This document shows, piece after piece, positions 9,568 through 19,147 of a DNA stretch of 64,000 nt. The DNA comes from Methylobacter sp. (lineage in GTDB: Bacteria > Pseudomonadota > Gammaproteobacteria > Methylococcales > Methylomonadaceae), in contig JAPLRU010000117.1 in assembly GCA_026399025.1 (NCBI GenBank), positions 34,584 through 98,583 on the forward strand. Reading direction: 5' to 3'. Both the position numbers and the translations under genes were made by a program. The first letter of the stretch is position 1. The number at the start of each line of letters is the position of its first letter. A model generated the notes under the pieces. It saw nothing but the letters and a program-made list of their open reading frames with translations. It had not been told where the DNA came from and did not search any database.

Positions 9568-10932
9568 ATGACGATCAGCGAAGAACATGTCAACCTCAAA
9601 AAAACCGCCCTGCTGCTCATTTCGGTCCTGGGCTTAACGCTGCTTAGCGGCTGCCAAACCCTGTCAACGTTATTTGCCGAAAAACCTGCAAGCCTTGAGT
9701 TTTTGCAGCCTCAAGCGGAGGCCGTCGTCGCCACCCACGAGTTCGAACTGGCTGACGGCGACAACATGGTCGGCACGGTTGCCGCGATCAGCACTCAAGA
9801 AAACGACGCGTTGCCGGATATTGCCCGCCATTTCGGTTTGGGTTTTAACGACATCAGTATCGCCAATCCCGCCGTCTCGCCGTGGACGCCGCAGCCGGGC
9901 AGCCGTGTGCTGCTGCCTTTGCAATTTATCCTGCCCGATTCGCCGCACAAAGGCATAGCGCTGAATTTGGCTAACATGCGTTTGTTTTATTACCCGCAAA
10001 AACACTCTGACAAGGTTTATACCTATCCGGTCGGCATCGGCCGCCAAGGTTGGAATACGCCGATGGGACTGACCAGCATCGTCGCCAAAAACGCCAATCC
10101 AAGCTGGTACGTGCCCGAGTCCATTCATCGCGAACATGCCGAAAAAGGCGACGCCTTGCCCAAGGTCGTCGGTTCCGGGCCCGATAATCCGCTGGGGCTT
10201 TATGCAATGCGTCTGGCTATTCCGGGCTATTTAATCCACGGCACCAACAAACCCTACGGTATCGGTATGCAGATCAGCCACGGTTGCGTACAGCTTTATC
10301 CTGAAGATATTGAAGTGTTGTTTAAAAAAGCTACGGTCGGGATGCCGGTGCGCATTCTTCATCAGCCTTATCTGACCGCATGGCATCGGGATATGCTCTA
10401 TCTTGAAGCGCATGAACCCTTATCGAAATGGGCCCAGGATAAAGCCGGCTTGAAAAAACAAGTCACGGAAAAATTGCATAAAATCAGTGCGCAAAAAAGC
10501 GTGAGCGTCGATTGGGACAAAGTCGAGCGCATCCTGCAACGTGCCGACGGCATGCCCACGCCGATATTGATGCAAAGCCCCGATGTGGCGGACATAGCGG
10601 CAAACGCGTTGCAGATGAAACATCCCGAGCAGTTCTACGATCAACCCGTCGTTGAAGACTTAAAAGACAGCGACTGGTCCATTTTGGTGAGCAGTTTTAA
10701 TGACGAAACCAAAGCGCAACAATTAGCCACGATGTTAAATCATCAGGGGCCGATTATTCCGGCGCGTAAAATTCGGAAAAACGACGCCTATCAGGTTATC
10801 GCCGGACCCTTTAAAAACAAAACGGAAATGAAAGCGGCGGCCAAACGCATCAAAATGGATTTCGAACTGGATGGCGAGCCGTTGAAGCCTGGTTTAACAG
10901 CATTGGATCAGGCTGAGTTACGCTCAAATTAG
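9568..10932 (+). CDS. L,D-transpeptidase (YkuD) lipoprotein with SPOR-like C-terminus
   Basis: A peptidoglycan L,D-transpeptidase of the ErfK/YbiS/YcfS type, forming 3-3 cross-links or attaching proteins to murein in the periplasm. From the ATG at 9568 it has 454 aa: a lipoprotein signal with lipobox LLSGC, a LysM-like segment (about 75-120), the YkuD domain (about 130-260, HGTNKPYG then ISHGCVQLYPEDI with catalytic Cys240), and a C-terminal SPOR-like repeat (DWSILVSSFND then YQVIAGPF) that may bind denuded glycan. Earlier in-frame ATGs at 9520 and 9562 exist. I chose 9568 because it leaves a normal-length signal, but the upstream ones cannot be excluded. Confidence 0.9.
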   Translation: MTISEEHVNLKKTALLLISVLGLTLLSGCQTLSTLFAEKPASLEFLQPQAEAVVATHEFELADGDNMVGTVAAISTQENDALPDIARHFGLGFNDISIANPAVSPWTPQPGSRVLLPLQFILPDSPHKGIALNLANMRLFYYPQKHSDKVYTYPVGIGRQGWNTPMGLTSIVAKNANPSWYVPESIHREHAEKGDALPKVVGSGPDNPLGLYAMRLAIPGYLIHGTNKPYGIGMQISHGCVQLYPEDIEVLFKKATVGMPVRILHQPYLTAWHRDMLYLEAHEPLSKWAQDKAGLKKQVTEKLHKISAQKSVSVDWDKVERILQRADGMPTPILMQSPDVADIAANALQMKHPEQFYDQPVVEDLKDSDWSILVSSFNDETKAQQLATMLNHQGPIIPARKIRKNDAYQVIAGPFKNKTEMKAAAKRIKMDFELDGEPLKPGLTALDQAELRSN

Positions 10933-10956
10933 GCAGGTTTAAAAATTTAAAGAATT

Positions 10957-11013
10957 TGACCACGAAGACACGAAGAGCACGAAGTTTTATTTTTTCGTGC
11001 TCTTCGTGGTGAA
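10957..11013. repeat. CCACGAAG-family palindrome (copy 1)
   Basis: CCACGAAGACACGAAGAGC at 10960 is followed by its near reverse complement ending TTCGTGGTGAA at 11013, separated by an A/T loop. It lies between the converging ends of the L,D-transpeptidase and sterol-desaturase genes, where a strong hairpin could stop transcription from both sides. Related copies lie at 30346-30438, 35859-35954 and 38690-38734. Confidence 0.8.
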
Positions 11014-11026
11014 TAAAAGATTTTAA

Positions 11027-12049
11027 TTAGCAAAAACCTTGTAATGAAGAACACTCTAATGCGTTGACATGTTTTTTTACGGGCTTATCGCCATAAACCA
11101 TCCGGATAATTTCCCTTTTGGCTTCCAGCCAATCGCACAGCTCATTGCCCGGCATAAACGCGCGTTTTTCCGCTTTGTAATAGGCCGCTTCGGCGATCAT
11201 CGCTTTAAGATCCAACTCCGCTTCGTAGACAGGAACCGGCGTTGCCGTGGTAAAGCCGAACTTCACCAAGCCCAAAACGGTTTGCGGCGAATCGTTGTTA
11301 ATGCCGATTTTTACCGGTTCCGCTTCTATCCAGGTGCCGAAAAGACGATCCCATAGCGAAAACACCGCGCCATAATTATTGTCGTGCTCGTTACGTTCGG
11401 TTGAATGATGCGCGCGGTGCAGATAGGGCGTAATAATGACTTGGCCCAATCGTTTTTCGCCGGGAAATGAAATATGGCTGTGATGAAACATAATGAACAC
11501 GGTCAAAACGGTTTCATGAGCGAGCACCGTCGTTGTTTCCACACCGAGCAAAACAATATAAGCCGATTTCAGTACAGTGATGATTAACAGCTCCACGCCG
11601 TGAATCCGAAATGCGGTTGAAACGTTTAAATAAGGATCGTTGTGATGCACTTTATGAAACATCCACAAGCTTTCAAAACTGTGGCCGGCTCTATGCCAGA
11701 AATAGAGCAGTAAATCGAGCAATACGAACGACAGCAAGGCTCTCCAGCCCGGATTGGCAATATAATTGAGCAAGCCCGGATGCCGGGCATGTTCGGCCAC
11801 GATGAGCAAGGGCGTTGCCGTTAAAAACGAAACAACAAGGCTGTTAAAAATGAACAGGCCGATATTGGTTTGATAAGACTGCCGCAACTGTTTAAGGGAC
11901 AAGCTGCGTTTAGGATAATTAAGCTCAAGAGCCGATAGCGCGACAAATACAATCAGCAAGGTAAATGTCGCCAATTCTCCCGATAAATGTGACAGCCACG
12001 TTAAATAGGCTTCAACAAAGGTGATGAGTGACGTAATTTCGCTAGACAT
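11027..12049 (-). CDS. Sterol desaturase / fatty acid hydroxylase family membrane protein
   Basis: A di-iron membrane oxygenase-like protein of 340 aa. Several hydrophobic segments fill the N-terminal half. The eight-histidine signature is present as HRAGH, HKVHHND and HRAHHS. Substrate cannot be told from sequence; family members hydroxylate or desaturate sterols, carotenoids or fatty acids. A shorter paralogue of the same family is at 41055-41876. The gene is alone, converging with the L,D-transpeptidase gene, and followed on its upstream side by 600 bp without a gene. Confidence 0.88.
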   Translation of the reverse strand: MSSEITSLITFVEAYLTWLSHLSGELATFTLLIVFVALSALELNYPKRSLSLKQLRQSYQTNIGLFIFNSLVVSFLTATPLLIVAEHARHPGLLNYIANPGWRALLSFVLLDLLLYFWHRAGHSFESLWMFHKVHHNDPYLNVSTAFRIHGVELLIITVLKSAYIVLLGVETTTVLAHETVLTVFIMFHHSHISFPGEKRLGQVIITPYLHRAHHSTERNEHDNNYGAVFSLWDRLFGTWIEAEPVKIGINNDSPQTVLGLVKFGFTTATPVPVYEAELDLKAMIAEAAYYKAEKRAFMPGNELCDWLEAKREIIRMVYGDKPVKKHVNALECSSLQGFC

Positions 12050-12428
12050 TGACTTTACCTCTCAACAAAGCTAGGTGAACTTAGACAACAACATCTTAAG
12101 TAAAGGCAGTGACAATTTAATGAAAAAGCTTGACCGGCAATCCGGTTAAACTCAGCGTCATTACTTAAGCGTGTTTGATTAAATAACAGCAAAACCCGCG
12201 CCATAGGTTACTTTTTTAACCGCTATGAGCCGGAATACCGGCTTTTGGTAAATTATAATGTATTGATATTACGGTATTTTTGTGTTTTTTTGAGATGAGG
12301 CAAGGCAGTTGCCGGCCTTGATCAATGTTTATTTTAGGCGGCCAAGTTGCATCGGTTGGGTGCAAGTCTGCCTTTTTTCGCACTGATTTTGTTAGCGCTA
12401 TACAACATATATTAGCTTTATCGCCACT

Positions 12429-12603
12429 TGAGTCAGCGTGAAGGCGAAAAGCACACCGTGTTTATGTTTCTTTCCGATAAATAGACTATTTACCAAATAC
12501 TATCTAATTTCTTTAGCTTTTTACTGGGTAAATTCACGCATAGCACGTAACATAAAGACACTCCATAATTTATCGGGAAAAAGCGAATACCTTCACCGTC
12601 TCA
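12429..12603. repeat. Nested imperfect inverted repeat upstream of the FAD/Fe-S oxidase
   Basis: Three pairs of arms are nested in the 600-bp gap between 12050 and 12652. The outer pair is TGAGTCAGCGTGAAGG (12429-12444) with CCTTCACCGTCTCA (12590-12603). The middle pair is CTTTCCGATAAAT (12470-12482) with ATTTATCGGGAAA (12568-12580). The inner pair is ATTTACC (12488-12494) with GGTAAAT (12527-12533). The result is a long folded element ending about 50 bp before the oxidase start. It may be a structured 5' UTR or an old MITE. I see no gene in 12050-12428. Confidence 0.5.
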
Positions 12604-12652
12604 GCTGGTAAGAGACCATCCGCCACATTGACCACTCCGGGTAAGATTAACC

Positions 12653-15600
12653 ATGTCGCCAACCACTTTAAGAACCGAAGCCAGTTCTACGATAAGCATT
12701 CCCAGAGGCTACCGGGAAATTCCATTCAACTACACTTCCGCCGACGATTGGCAGGTGGTGTCTTTTCTGCTGGGCTCGGAAATCGCCCTGATTCTGGAAG
12801 AATTACGCGACCGCCGCGTAACCGGTCGTTCCGCCCGTTTACTGATGCGTTTTTTCGGAGAAATCCTGATTTACCGCCGTAATCCTTATTTGTTCCAAGA
12901 GCTGGTCAGTTCGGCCGACAGGCGCAAACGCATGTTCGACAATGCCGAAAAACATCTGAGCATCATCGAACAAAATATCGGCGACGAAGCCCGCGTGCAT
13001 AAAGTACTGGTTGCGTCCCGCCAATTGCTGAAAGATTTTCGCAAGGATGTCGAAAGCGTGCCGGGCTTGCGCCGCCGCATGAAAAGAGAGCTGGGCGCGG
13101 TTACCGGCGTCAGCAACGTATTGTTCGATCCGTTCACCTTGGTCTCTCATGCCACCGACGCGACTGACTGGCGTTTGTACCTGCCGGTCGCGGTGATCAT
13201 GCCGGACAAGGAAGAACAAATTGCGCCGCTGTTGATCGCCATTGCGAAGATGGGCCTGAAAGCCTTGCCGCGCGGCGGCGGTACCGGCTTGACCGGCGGT
13301 GCGGTGCCGCTACGCCCCGACTGCGTGGTGATTAACACCGAAAAGCTGGATCATATTCGCGGCCTGCGCGATATGGAATTCAAGCTTTGGGACGGGCAAA
13401 CCGCGGTGGCTCAAGTGCTGGAAGTTGAAGTCGGCGTGATTACCGAAAAAGCCCATCAATACGCAAGCAGCCGTGGCCTGGTGTTTGCGACCGACCCGAC
13501 CAGCGCCTGGGCGTCTTCGATCGGCGGCAACATCGCCGAAAACGCCGGCGGCAAATGCGCGGTGCGCTGGGGTACCTGCATCGACAACCTGATTTCCTGG
13601 CGCATGGCAATGCCCGGCGGCAAACGTTGGGAGGTGCGCAGAACCGACCATCAATTGCGCAAAATCCTGCCGGAAGACGATGTGACTTTCGAAGTGTCCG
13701 ACCAAAAGAGCGGCGAGTCGATCAAGACCATTGTTTTAAAAGGCAGCGAAATCAGAAAAAAAGGCCTGTGGAAAGACATCACCAACAAAGCCTTGGGCGG
13801 CGTTCCGGGCTTGCAAAAAGAAGGCACCGACGGCCTGATCACCTCGGCGGAATTTATCCTTTATCCTAAATTCGAAGCTACGCGCACGATTTGTCTGGAA
13901 TTTTTCGGGCAGGACATGGAAGAAGCCAGTCGCGTGATTGTCGAACTGTCCAAAGCCTTCCCGTTTCCCGATCAAGGCGAAGACACCTTGGTCGCGCTGG
14001 AGCATTTCGATGACGAATATGTGCGCGCGATCGACTATCAAGTCAAATCGAGCCGTTTTAAAACGCCGAAAGCCGTTCTATTGATTGATATTGCCGGACA
14101 TTCTTTAGAACAAACCCAGCGCGGCATCGACAAAATCCGCGCGATTCTGGACCAATACCCCAATAGCGAGTTGTTCGAAGCGCACGATGCGCACGAGGCG
14201 GAACGCTACTGGGCGGATCGCAAAAAATTCGGCGCGATTGCCCGGCGCACCAACGCTTTTAAGCTGAATGAAGACGTGGTCATTCCTTTAGAAACGCTGG
14301 CCGAATTCGCCCGCTTTATCGATGAAGTCAATTTACAAGAAGAGCTTTACGCGCAGATGAAATTTCTGGATCGTGCGGCCACCCTGTTTCGCCAACCGCC
14401 GGATGAAGGCAATACCGATTCATTTAAGGCCCGCTCCAGTTTTGCCCAGTATCTTTATACGACCGCCAAAAATTCATTGCCTCTGGCCGATGAAAAAACC
14501 TTACGCAGCTTGTCTATCATCAACGACTTCAGGCAGGAATTCGCCGAGCTGGCCCGCGGCTTTCCCAAGATTATCGCCGCCGTAGACCTTGCCTATCAGG
14601 AAGTGCGCGACCGGCGCATCGTGCTGGCGACGCATATGCATGCCGGAGACGGCAACGTGCATGTGAACTTGCCGGTGCTGTCCAATGACCGGGACATGAT
14701 GGAGCGTTCCGGCGAAGTCATCGATACGGTCATGTTTAAAGTTATCGAACTGGGCGGCGTGGTGTCCGGCGAGCACGGCATCGGAGTCACCAAGCTCAAA
14801 TACCTGGAGCCGGAACGTATTGCGGCGCTGAGTGCCTATCGCCGCGAAGTCGATCCGACCGGGCTGATGAATCCCGGCAAGCTCGAAGATTTCGACGTGC
14901 TGGAGCATATCTTCACGCCCTCGTTCAATTTGCTCGGTTTGGAAGCGCGCATCCTGCGCCACGGCCAGTTGGAAGAACTGGCCAACAAAATCGCCCATTG
15001 CGTGCGTTGCGGCAAATGCAAACCCGATTGCGGCGTTTTTCATCCGGCGGGCAGCTTGTTTTATCATCCGCGTAACAAGAATTTAGCTATCGGCGCGATT
15101 ATCGAAGCCTTGCTGTTTGACGCGCAGCGCGAATATTCGACAAAGTTCGAACTGCTGCAATGGCTGGAAGACGTGGCGGATCATTGCACCACCTGCCATA
15201 AATGCGCCAAGCCCTGTCCGGTCGACATCGATTCCGCCGACGTCTCGGTGCTGGAGCGCCGGATTCTGGCGGATTGGGGGTATAAGCACATGCCGCCGGC
15301 GACCAAAATGACGCTACGCTATTTGCACAGCGAATCGCCGGCCTTCAATAAAGTGTTCCGTTTCGGCGTACTTCGGGCCGGTTTTGTCGGACAGCAGTTG
15401 GGTACGCTATTAGCCAAGCCCCTGCAACCGAAAAAAGGCCAGTCCAAGCATTATCCCTTGCAATTGCTGAGTTCGCCGATGCCGACCGTGCCGTCGCTTA
15501 CCTTGCGCGACCTGTTGCCCGACTGCAAGGAGGATCAGGTGTTGGTGTTTGAACCCGATCAGGAAGCCGAGCGCACCGTATTTTATTTTCCGGGTTGCGG

Positions 15601-16327
15601 TTCCGAGCGTATGGTGTCCAACATCTCCATGGCGGCCATTCACGTTTTGATGGGGCTGAAAACGCGGGTGGTACTACCGCCGCCGTTTTTATGCTGCGGG
15701 TTTCCGGCCTATGCCAACGGACAGGCCGAAATGCATTCGCAAAACGGTTTGCGCGTGACCATCCTGCTCAATCAAATCCGCGATATGTTTACCCATCTGG
15801 ATTTTGACGGCTGCGTACTGACTTGCGGAACCTGCCGCGAAGGCTTGAACGAGATGGAAGCGGCCAAGCTGTTCGGCGGCAGGTTGGTTGATATCACCAA
15901 GTACGCACTGGAGCGGGACCTGCATCTGGCCGGCACCGGCAGCGAAACTTATCTGTATCACGCCCCTTGCCATGATTCTTTAGACGGCAAAGCGCTGGAG
16001 GTGCTTGATGAATTAGGCGGATTCGGTAACGTTACCACCGTGCCTAATTGTTGCTCCGAGGCGGGAACCTTATCGCTGTCGCGGCCCGACATTTCCGCCG
16101 CGATGCTGCATCGCAAACGCGAATCGCTGGCCGAAGTGATGCCGGAAAAGGGCCGCGCCACCATTCTGACCAACTGCCCGTCCTGTATGCAGGGCTTGGG
16201 CCGGAACAAAAGCATGGGCGTCGATCCGCAGCATTTGGCCGTGGCATTGGCTGAGAAATTGTCCGGGAAAGCCTGGTTGAAGCGGTTTAAAGTGCAGGCG
16301 GCTAAGGCTAAGGCGTTTAATTTTTGA
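12653..16327 (+). CDS. DUF3683 / FAD-linked oxidase / Fe-S (CCG) fusion oxidoreductase, 1224 aa
   Basis: A giant cytoplasmic oxidoreductase related to D-lactate dehydrogenase and glycolate oxidase, probably oxidising a 2-hydroxyacid and passing electrons through Fe-S clusters to the quinone pool. Order: DUF3683 (about 15-100), FAD-binding PCMH domain (about 180-400, PRGGGTGLTGGAVPLRPD), FAD-oxidase C-terminal domain (to about 755, with HMHAGDGNVHVNLPV and SGEHGIG), two 4Fe-4S motifs (CVRCGKCKPDC and CTTCHKCAKPC), then two CCG-type cysteine-rich segments (FYFPGCGSERM to CCGFPAY; YHAPCHDS to NCCSEAG and TNCPSC). It combines roles of separate GlcD/GlcE/GlcF-like proteins in one chain. The gene is alone. 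The exact substrate is not known. Confidence 0.9.
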   Translation: MSPTTLRTEASSTISIPRGYREIPFNYTSADDWQVVSFLLGSEIALILEELRDRRVTGRSARLLMRFFGEILIYRRNPYLFQELVSSADRRKRMFDNAEKHLSIIEQNIGDEARVHKVLVASRQLLKDFRKDVESVPGLRRRMKRELGAVTGVSNVLFDPFTLVSHATDATDWRLYLPVAVIMPDKEEQIAPLLIAIAKMGLKALPRGGGTGLTGGAVPLRPDCVVINTEKLDHIRGLRDMEFKLWDGQTAVAQVLEVEVGVITEKAHQYASSRGLVFATDPTSAWASSIGGNIAENAGGKCAVRWGTCIDNLISWRMAMPGGKRWEVRRTDHQLRKILPEDDVTFEVSDQKSGESIKTIVLKGSEIRKKGLWKDITNKALGGVPGLQKEGTDGLITSAEFILYPKFEATRTICLEFFGQDMEEASRVIVELSKAFPFPDQGEDTLVALEHFDDEYVRAIDYQVKSSRFKTPKAVLLIDIAGHSLEQTQRGIDKIRAILDQYPNSELFEAHDAHEAERYWADRKKFGAIARRTNAFKLNEDVVIPLETLAEFARFIDEVNLQEELYAQMKFLDRAATLFRQPPDEGNTDSFKARSSFAQYLYTTAKNSLPLADEKTLRSLSIINDFRQEFAELARGFPKIIAAVDLAYQEVRDRRIVLATHMHAGDGNVHVNLPVLSNDRDMMERSGEVIDTVMFKVIELGGVVSGEHGIGVTKLKYLEPERIAALSAYRREVDPTGLMNPGKLEDFDVLEHIFTPSFNLLGLEARILRHGQLEELANKIAHCVRCGKCKPDCGVFHPAGSLFYHPRNKNLAIGAIIEALLFDAQREYSTKFELLQWLEDVADHCTTCHKCAKPCPVDIDSADVSVLERRILADWGYKHMPPATKMTLRYLHSESPAFNKVFRFGVLRAGFVGQQLGTLLAKPLQPKKGQSKHYPLQLLSSPMPTVPSLTLRDLLPDCKEDQVLVFEPDQEAERTVFYFPGCGSERMVSNISMAAIHVLMGLKTRVVLPPPFLCCGFPAYANGQAEMHSQNGLRVTILLNQIRDMFTHLDFDGCVLTCGTCREGLNEMEAAKLFGGRLVDITKYALERDLHLAGTGSETYLYHAPCHDSLDGKALEVLDELGGFGNVTTVPNCCSEAGTLSLSRPDISAAMLHRKRESLAEVMPEKGRATILTNCPSCMQGLGRNKSMGVDPQHLAVALAEKLSGKAWLKRFKVQAAKAKAFNF

Positions 16328-16544
16328 TGGGGATTAGGAGATAGGTTGTAGTGGCTCCGCAAACACAATAAAGGTAGGCGAGGCTTTGCTACTTTCATGA
16401 GCCGAAATGTTGGGTATAACAAAGATCCCGGCATTTCGGCATTCTGTTGGAGGCGATCCAAAAGCTGTCGCTATATCCGAAATATTCAGTAACGTCTCAT
16501 TAATCACAGGCGATGATCTTAGAGCATGTTTTAAAAGCTCATAG

Positions 16545-16877
16545 CTACATTATCCTCAGACAAGACAATTCGGGGTCTTGCTCAAACGCCATGATAACGG
16601 CGGCTTTGTTTCTCAAGAGCAGCTGAATTTGCCGATTTGAGCAGTTGCCGCGCCGAATCCAAATAACCTTTGGCGGCTGCCCATACAGTGCGCTTTTATC
16701 GTAGAAATCAGAATCCTTGCTTGCCAAAATGAAGCCCTGAGCTTTGGCATATTCCCAAACGTCGCTGTCTGGCACGCTACCCAGTCCCACGCGGTCTACA
16801 TGCGCGGAATCCGGGAAAACATCAGCCAAAGCGGCAACCAGCTTAGGAGATAGGTTTTCGTCAAATAGCAACCTCAC
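16545..16877 (-). CDS. DUF5615 PIN-like toxin
   Basis: A 110-aa protein starting MRLLFDENLSPKLV, the hallmark of DUF5615 PIN-like proteins, with a second acidic cluster in ASKDSDFYD. PIN-like folds are usually RNases, so it is the probable toxin of the pair with the upstream DUF433 gene. Its GTG start overlaps the antitoxin stop (GTGA, 16874-16877), which indicates translational coupling. Target RNA unknown. Confidence 0.85.
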   Translation of the reverse strand: MRLLFDENLSPKLVAALADVFPDSAHVDRVGLGSVPDSDVWEYAKAQGFILASKDSDFYDKSALYGQPPKVIWIRRGNCSNRQIQLLLRNKAAVIMAFEQDPELSCLRIM

Positions 16878-17104
16878 GAACTAATAACCAGCGAATGTTT
16901 TTCACGGTCGGCGGCATAGGCAAAACAGGCTCTAATGTCGTCTTGAGTCAGATAATCAAAGTCTTCAAGTATTTCTTGCTCGGTCATGCCTGAAGCAAAG
17001 TATTCGAGAATGTCATAAACGGTAATCCGTAAGCCGCGAATACAAGGCTTGCCGCTACGTTTGCCGGGTTCTATGGTGATGATGCTGTGATAGTCGATAG
17101 TCAT
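16874..17104 (-). CDS. DUF433 antitoxin
   Basis: A 76-aa DUF433 protein (MTIDYHSIITIEPGKRSGKP, then IRGLRITVYDILEYFASG and a helical TEQEILEDFDYL segment), a small winged-HTH-like family found as the antitoxin partner of PIN-like toxins. The frame extends 16 codons upstream, but the ATG at 17104 matches homologue starts. The toxin follows with a 4-bp overlap. Autoregulation is likely by analogy; no clear operator was identified in the 110 bp before yicC. Confidence 0.85.
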   Translation of the reverse strand: MTIDYHSIITIEPGKRSGKPCIRGLRITVYDILEYFASGMTEQEILEDFDYLTQDDIRACFAYAADREKHSLVISS

Positions 17105-17213
17105 GATCTTACTCACTGGGTAGTGATACCGTGTGCAATTGTACGGGCCCAAAAAAGCCGCGAAGTTCGCAGCTTGTATGGGATGTTGAGACGGGGTGAT
17201 ACGGCTTGAGAGA

Positions 17214-18080
17214 TTACTCTATATTTTGCACCTGCTCACGCATCTGCTCAATCAGCACCTTAAGCTCAATAGCTATCCGGGTCATTTCTTTATCGGTCGA
17301 CTTAGATCCCAAGGTATTGGCTTCCCGGTTCAGCTCCTGCATTAAGAAATCCAGCCGTCTGCCGACCGGGTCTTTTTGTTTGAGTACCCGCAACACTTCA
17401 TTAATATGGGTTTCCAGCCGATCAAGCTCTTCGCTGACATCTAGTTTTTGCGCCAGCAACACCAATTCCTGCTCCAGACGGTCAAAATCGGGCTGGACGA
17501 CCAGTTCGGTAATGCGGTCTTTGAGTTTATTGCGGATTAACAGCAGGACTTCCGGCAGTCGCTTACCCGCTAAGGCGGCAAAACTCAACATTTTTTCGCA
17601 GCGATCTTCAATTAAAAGCTTAAGTTGAGCGCCTTCTCTTTCCCGCGCTTCCAGCAGCTGGAGCAGTGATTGATTAACCAAGGTTGCGATGCTTAAATTA
17701 AGTTGCTCTTTGTCGATATCCGGCTCTTGTTGGATACCGGGAAATGCCAGCACATCCAGCGCCGAAAAGGACAAGGGGCCGAGCATTTGCCGTTCTATGC
17801 CGGCGGCTGCGGCAAGCAGTGTCGCTACGGCATCGGTATTAATGGTGAAATTTTGCCCGTTTTTAGCCTGTTTTTTATAGCTCAGTGAGCATTCGACTTT
17901 GCCCCGATTGATTTTGGCGGCGATGGCTGAACGCAAGTCGGCCTCGGCAAAACGCAGACGATCCGGCAACCTCAAGCTAATGTCGCAGTAACGATGATTG
18001 ACTGAGCGCAACTCGCAGCTGATGGTTAAGTCGCCTATTTCTGTTTCATTACCGGCAAACGCGGTCATGCTTCTAATCAT
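17214..18080 (-). CDS. yicC: YicC family endoribonuclease
   Basis: A 288-aa YicC/YloC family protein, recently recognised as an endoribonuclease acting on small and messenger RNAs. The N-terminus MIRSMTAFAG and the C-terminal DUF1732 block (RRLDFLMQELNREANTLGSK, then KVLIEQMREQVQNIE) are both typical. In many gammaproteobacteria yicC is divergent from rph. Here the same relation holds, but a kinase-ATPase-TPR block of about 4 kb lies between them. The 46-bp spacer to the kinase start implies divergent promoters. Confidence 0.93.
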   Translation of the reverse strand: MIRSMTAFAGNETEIGDLTISCELRSVNHRYCDISLRLPDRLRFAEADLRSAIAAKINRGKVECSLSYKKQAKNGQNFTINTDAVATLLAAAAGIERQMLGPLSFSALDVLAFPGIQQEPDIDKEQLNLSIATLVNQSLLQLLEAREREGAQLKLLIEDRCEKMLSFAALAGKRLPEVLLLIRNKLKDRITELVVQPDFDRLEQELVLLAQKLDVSEELDRLETHINEVLRVLKQKDPVGRRLDFLMQELNREANTLGSKSTDKEMTRIAIELKVLIEQMREQVQNIE

Positions 18081-18126
18081 TTTTCACCTATAATGGACGG
18101 GCTTATACAGATATATAATCAACCCA

Positions 18127-19026
18127 ATGGCTGAATACTACGATCCGCAGACTTACCCGAAAGAGTGGAATTATCTGCAAACAGGCACAATTATAGACCA
18201 GTATGTCATTGAGAGGGAGTTGGCGCACGGCGGCTTCAGTTCGGTTTACCTGGCCAGACAGATAGCGGATCAGATCCAGGTTGCGATTAAAGAGTATTTG
18301 CCCCGGAAATTTGCCCACCGAACCTGGAACAATGTGGTTGTCGCCAACAGCGAAGAGGCGGCGGCTTTTTTCAAGCGCGGCAGGGTGCTGTTTTTTGAGG
18401 AAGCCAAAGTTTTATCGACATTAAAGCACCCCAATATTGTCGAGGTGATCGGTTTTTTCAAGGCCAATTCTACCGTTTATATGGTAATGACTTATGACTA
18501 TGGCCTTACCTTGGATAAGCTGTTAAACACTAAAACACTGTCTGTTTCCGAAGATTTCTTATTGACCTTATTCAACTCGTTGTTGGCGGGGCTGGGTCAT
18601 ATTCACAGCCAACAATTCATTCATCTTGACATTAAACCGTCCAACATTTTGGTGCGGCCGGGCAATGACGCGTTATTGCTCGATTTCGGCGCGATTCAGA
18701 GCTTCCCCAAATCGCATCTGGGCAAGCAAAGTAAGGTGCTGACCAAAGGCTACTCGCCAATAGAACAGCATGATTTAAGCGCTCAACTAGGCCCGTGGAC
18801 GGACATTTATGCGGTGGGCGCGAGTATGCGCAATTGTCTGGAGCATAAGATCCCGGTTCCCGCATTGGACAGATTGAAACAGGATACGCTGGTTCCCGCA
18901 GTTAAAGCCTTTAAACGAAAATATCCCGAACATTTGTTAAAAGCCATCGACTGGGCCATGGCGGTGCAGCCGGAAAATCGTCCGCAATCGGTTGCCGAAT
19001 TGTTAAAGGCGTTGGTCGGCGCTTGA
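18127..19026 (+). CDS. Hanks-type Ser/Thr protein kinase
   Basis: A 299-aa soluble eukaryotic-like kinase with no membrane segment or sensor domain. The Gly-rich loop is AHGGFSSVYLA, the ATP-binding Lys is in VAIKEYL (K55) and the helix-C Glu in EEAKVL. The catalytic loop is HLDIKPSNIL (D168, with HLD in place of HRD) and the metal motif is LDFGAI (D186). All catalytic residues are present, so it should be active. It diverges from yicC. As I recall, some gammaproteobacteria carry a PP2C phosphatase and kinase between yicC and rph, so the kinase may be an old resident here. No phosphatase is present. The substrate is unknown; the ATPase and TPR proteins downstream are candidates. Confidence 0.9.
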   Translation: MAEYYDPQTYPKEWNYLQTGTIIDQYVIERELAHGGFSSVYLARQIADQIQVAIKEYLPRKFAHRTWNNVVVANSEEAAAFFKRGRVLFFEEAKVLSTLKHPNIVEVIGFFKANSTVYMVMTYDYGLTLDKLLNTKTLSVSEDFLLTLFNSLLAGLGHIHSQQFIHLDIKPSNILVRPGNDALLLDFGAIQSFPKSHLGKQSKVLTKGYSPIEQHDLSAQLGPWTDIYAVGASMRNCLEHKIPVPALDRLKQDTLVPAVKAFKRKYPEHLLKAIDWAMAVQPENRPQSVAELLKALVGA

Positions 19027-19147
19027 TTAATCGAAAATCAGGATTTTTCTGTAGTCTACCTCAGCCTACAAGAAAATGGCCAAATAGCCATCGGGGTTAA
19101 AGTGTCGGCCGAGCAAACGCGTGAACCGGTGCAAAATATAAGGTAAC

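Noticed and set aside
14501..15067. A 188-codon minus-strand frame
   Set aside because: It lies wholly inside the giant FAD/Fe-S oxidase gene, across the SGEHGIG and CVRCGKC region. Shadow frame in GC-rich coding sequence.
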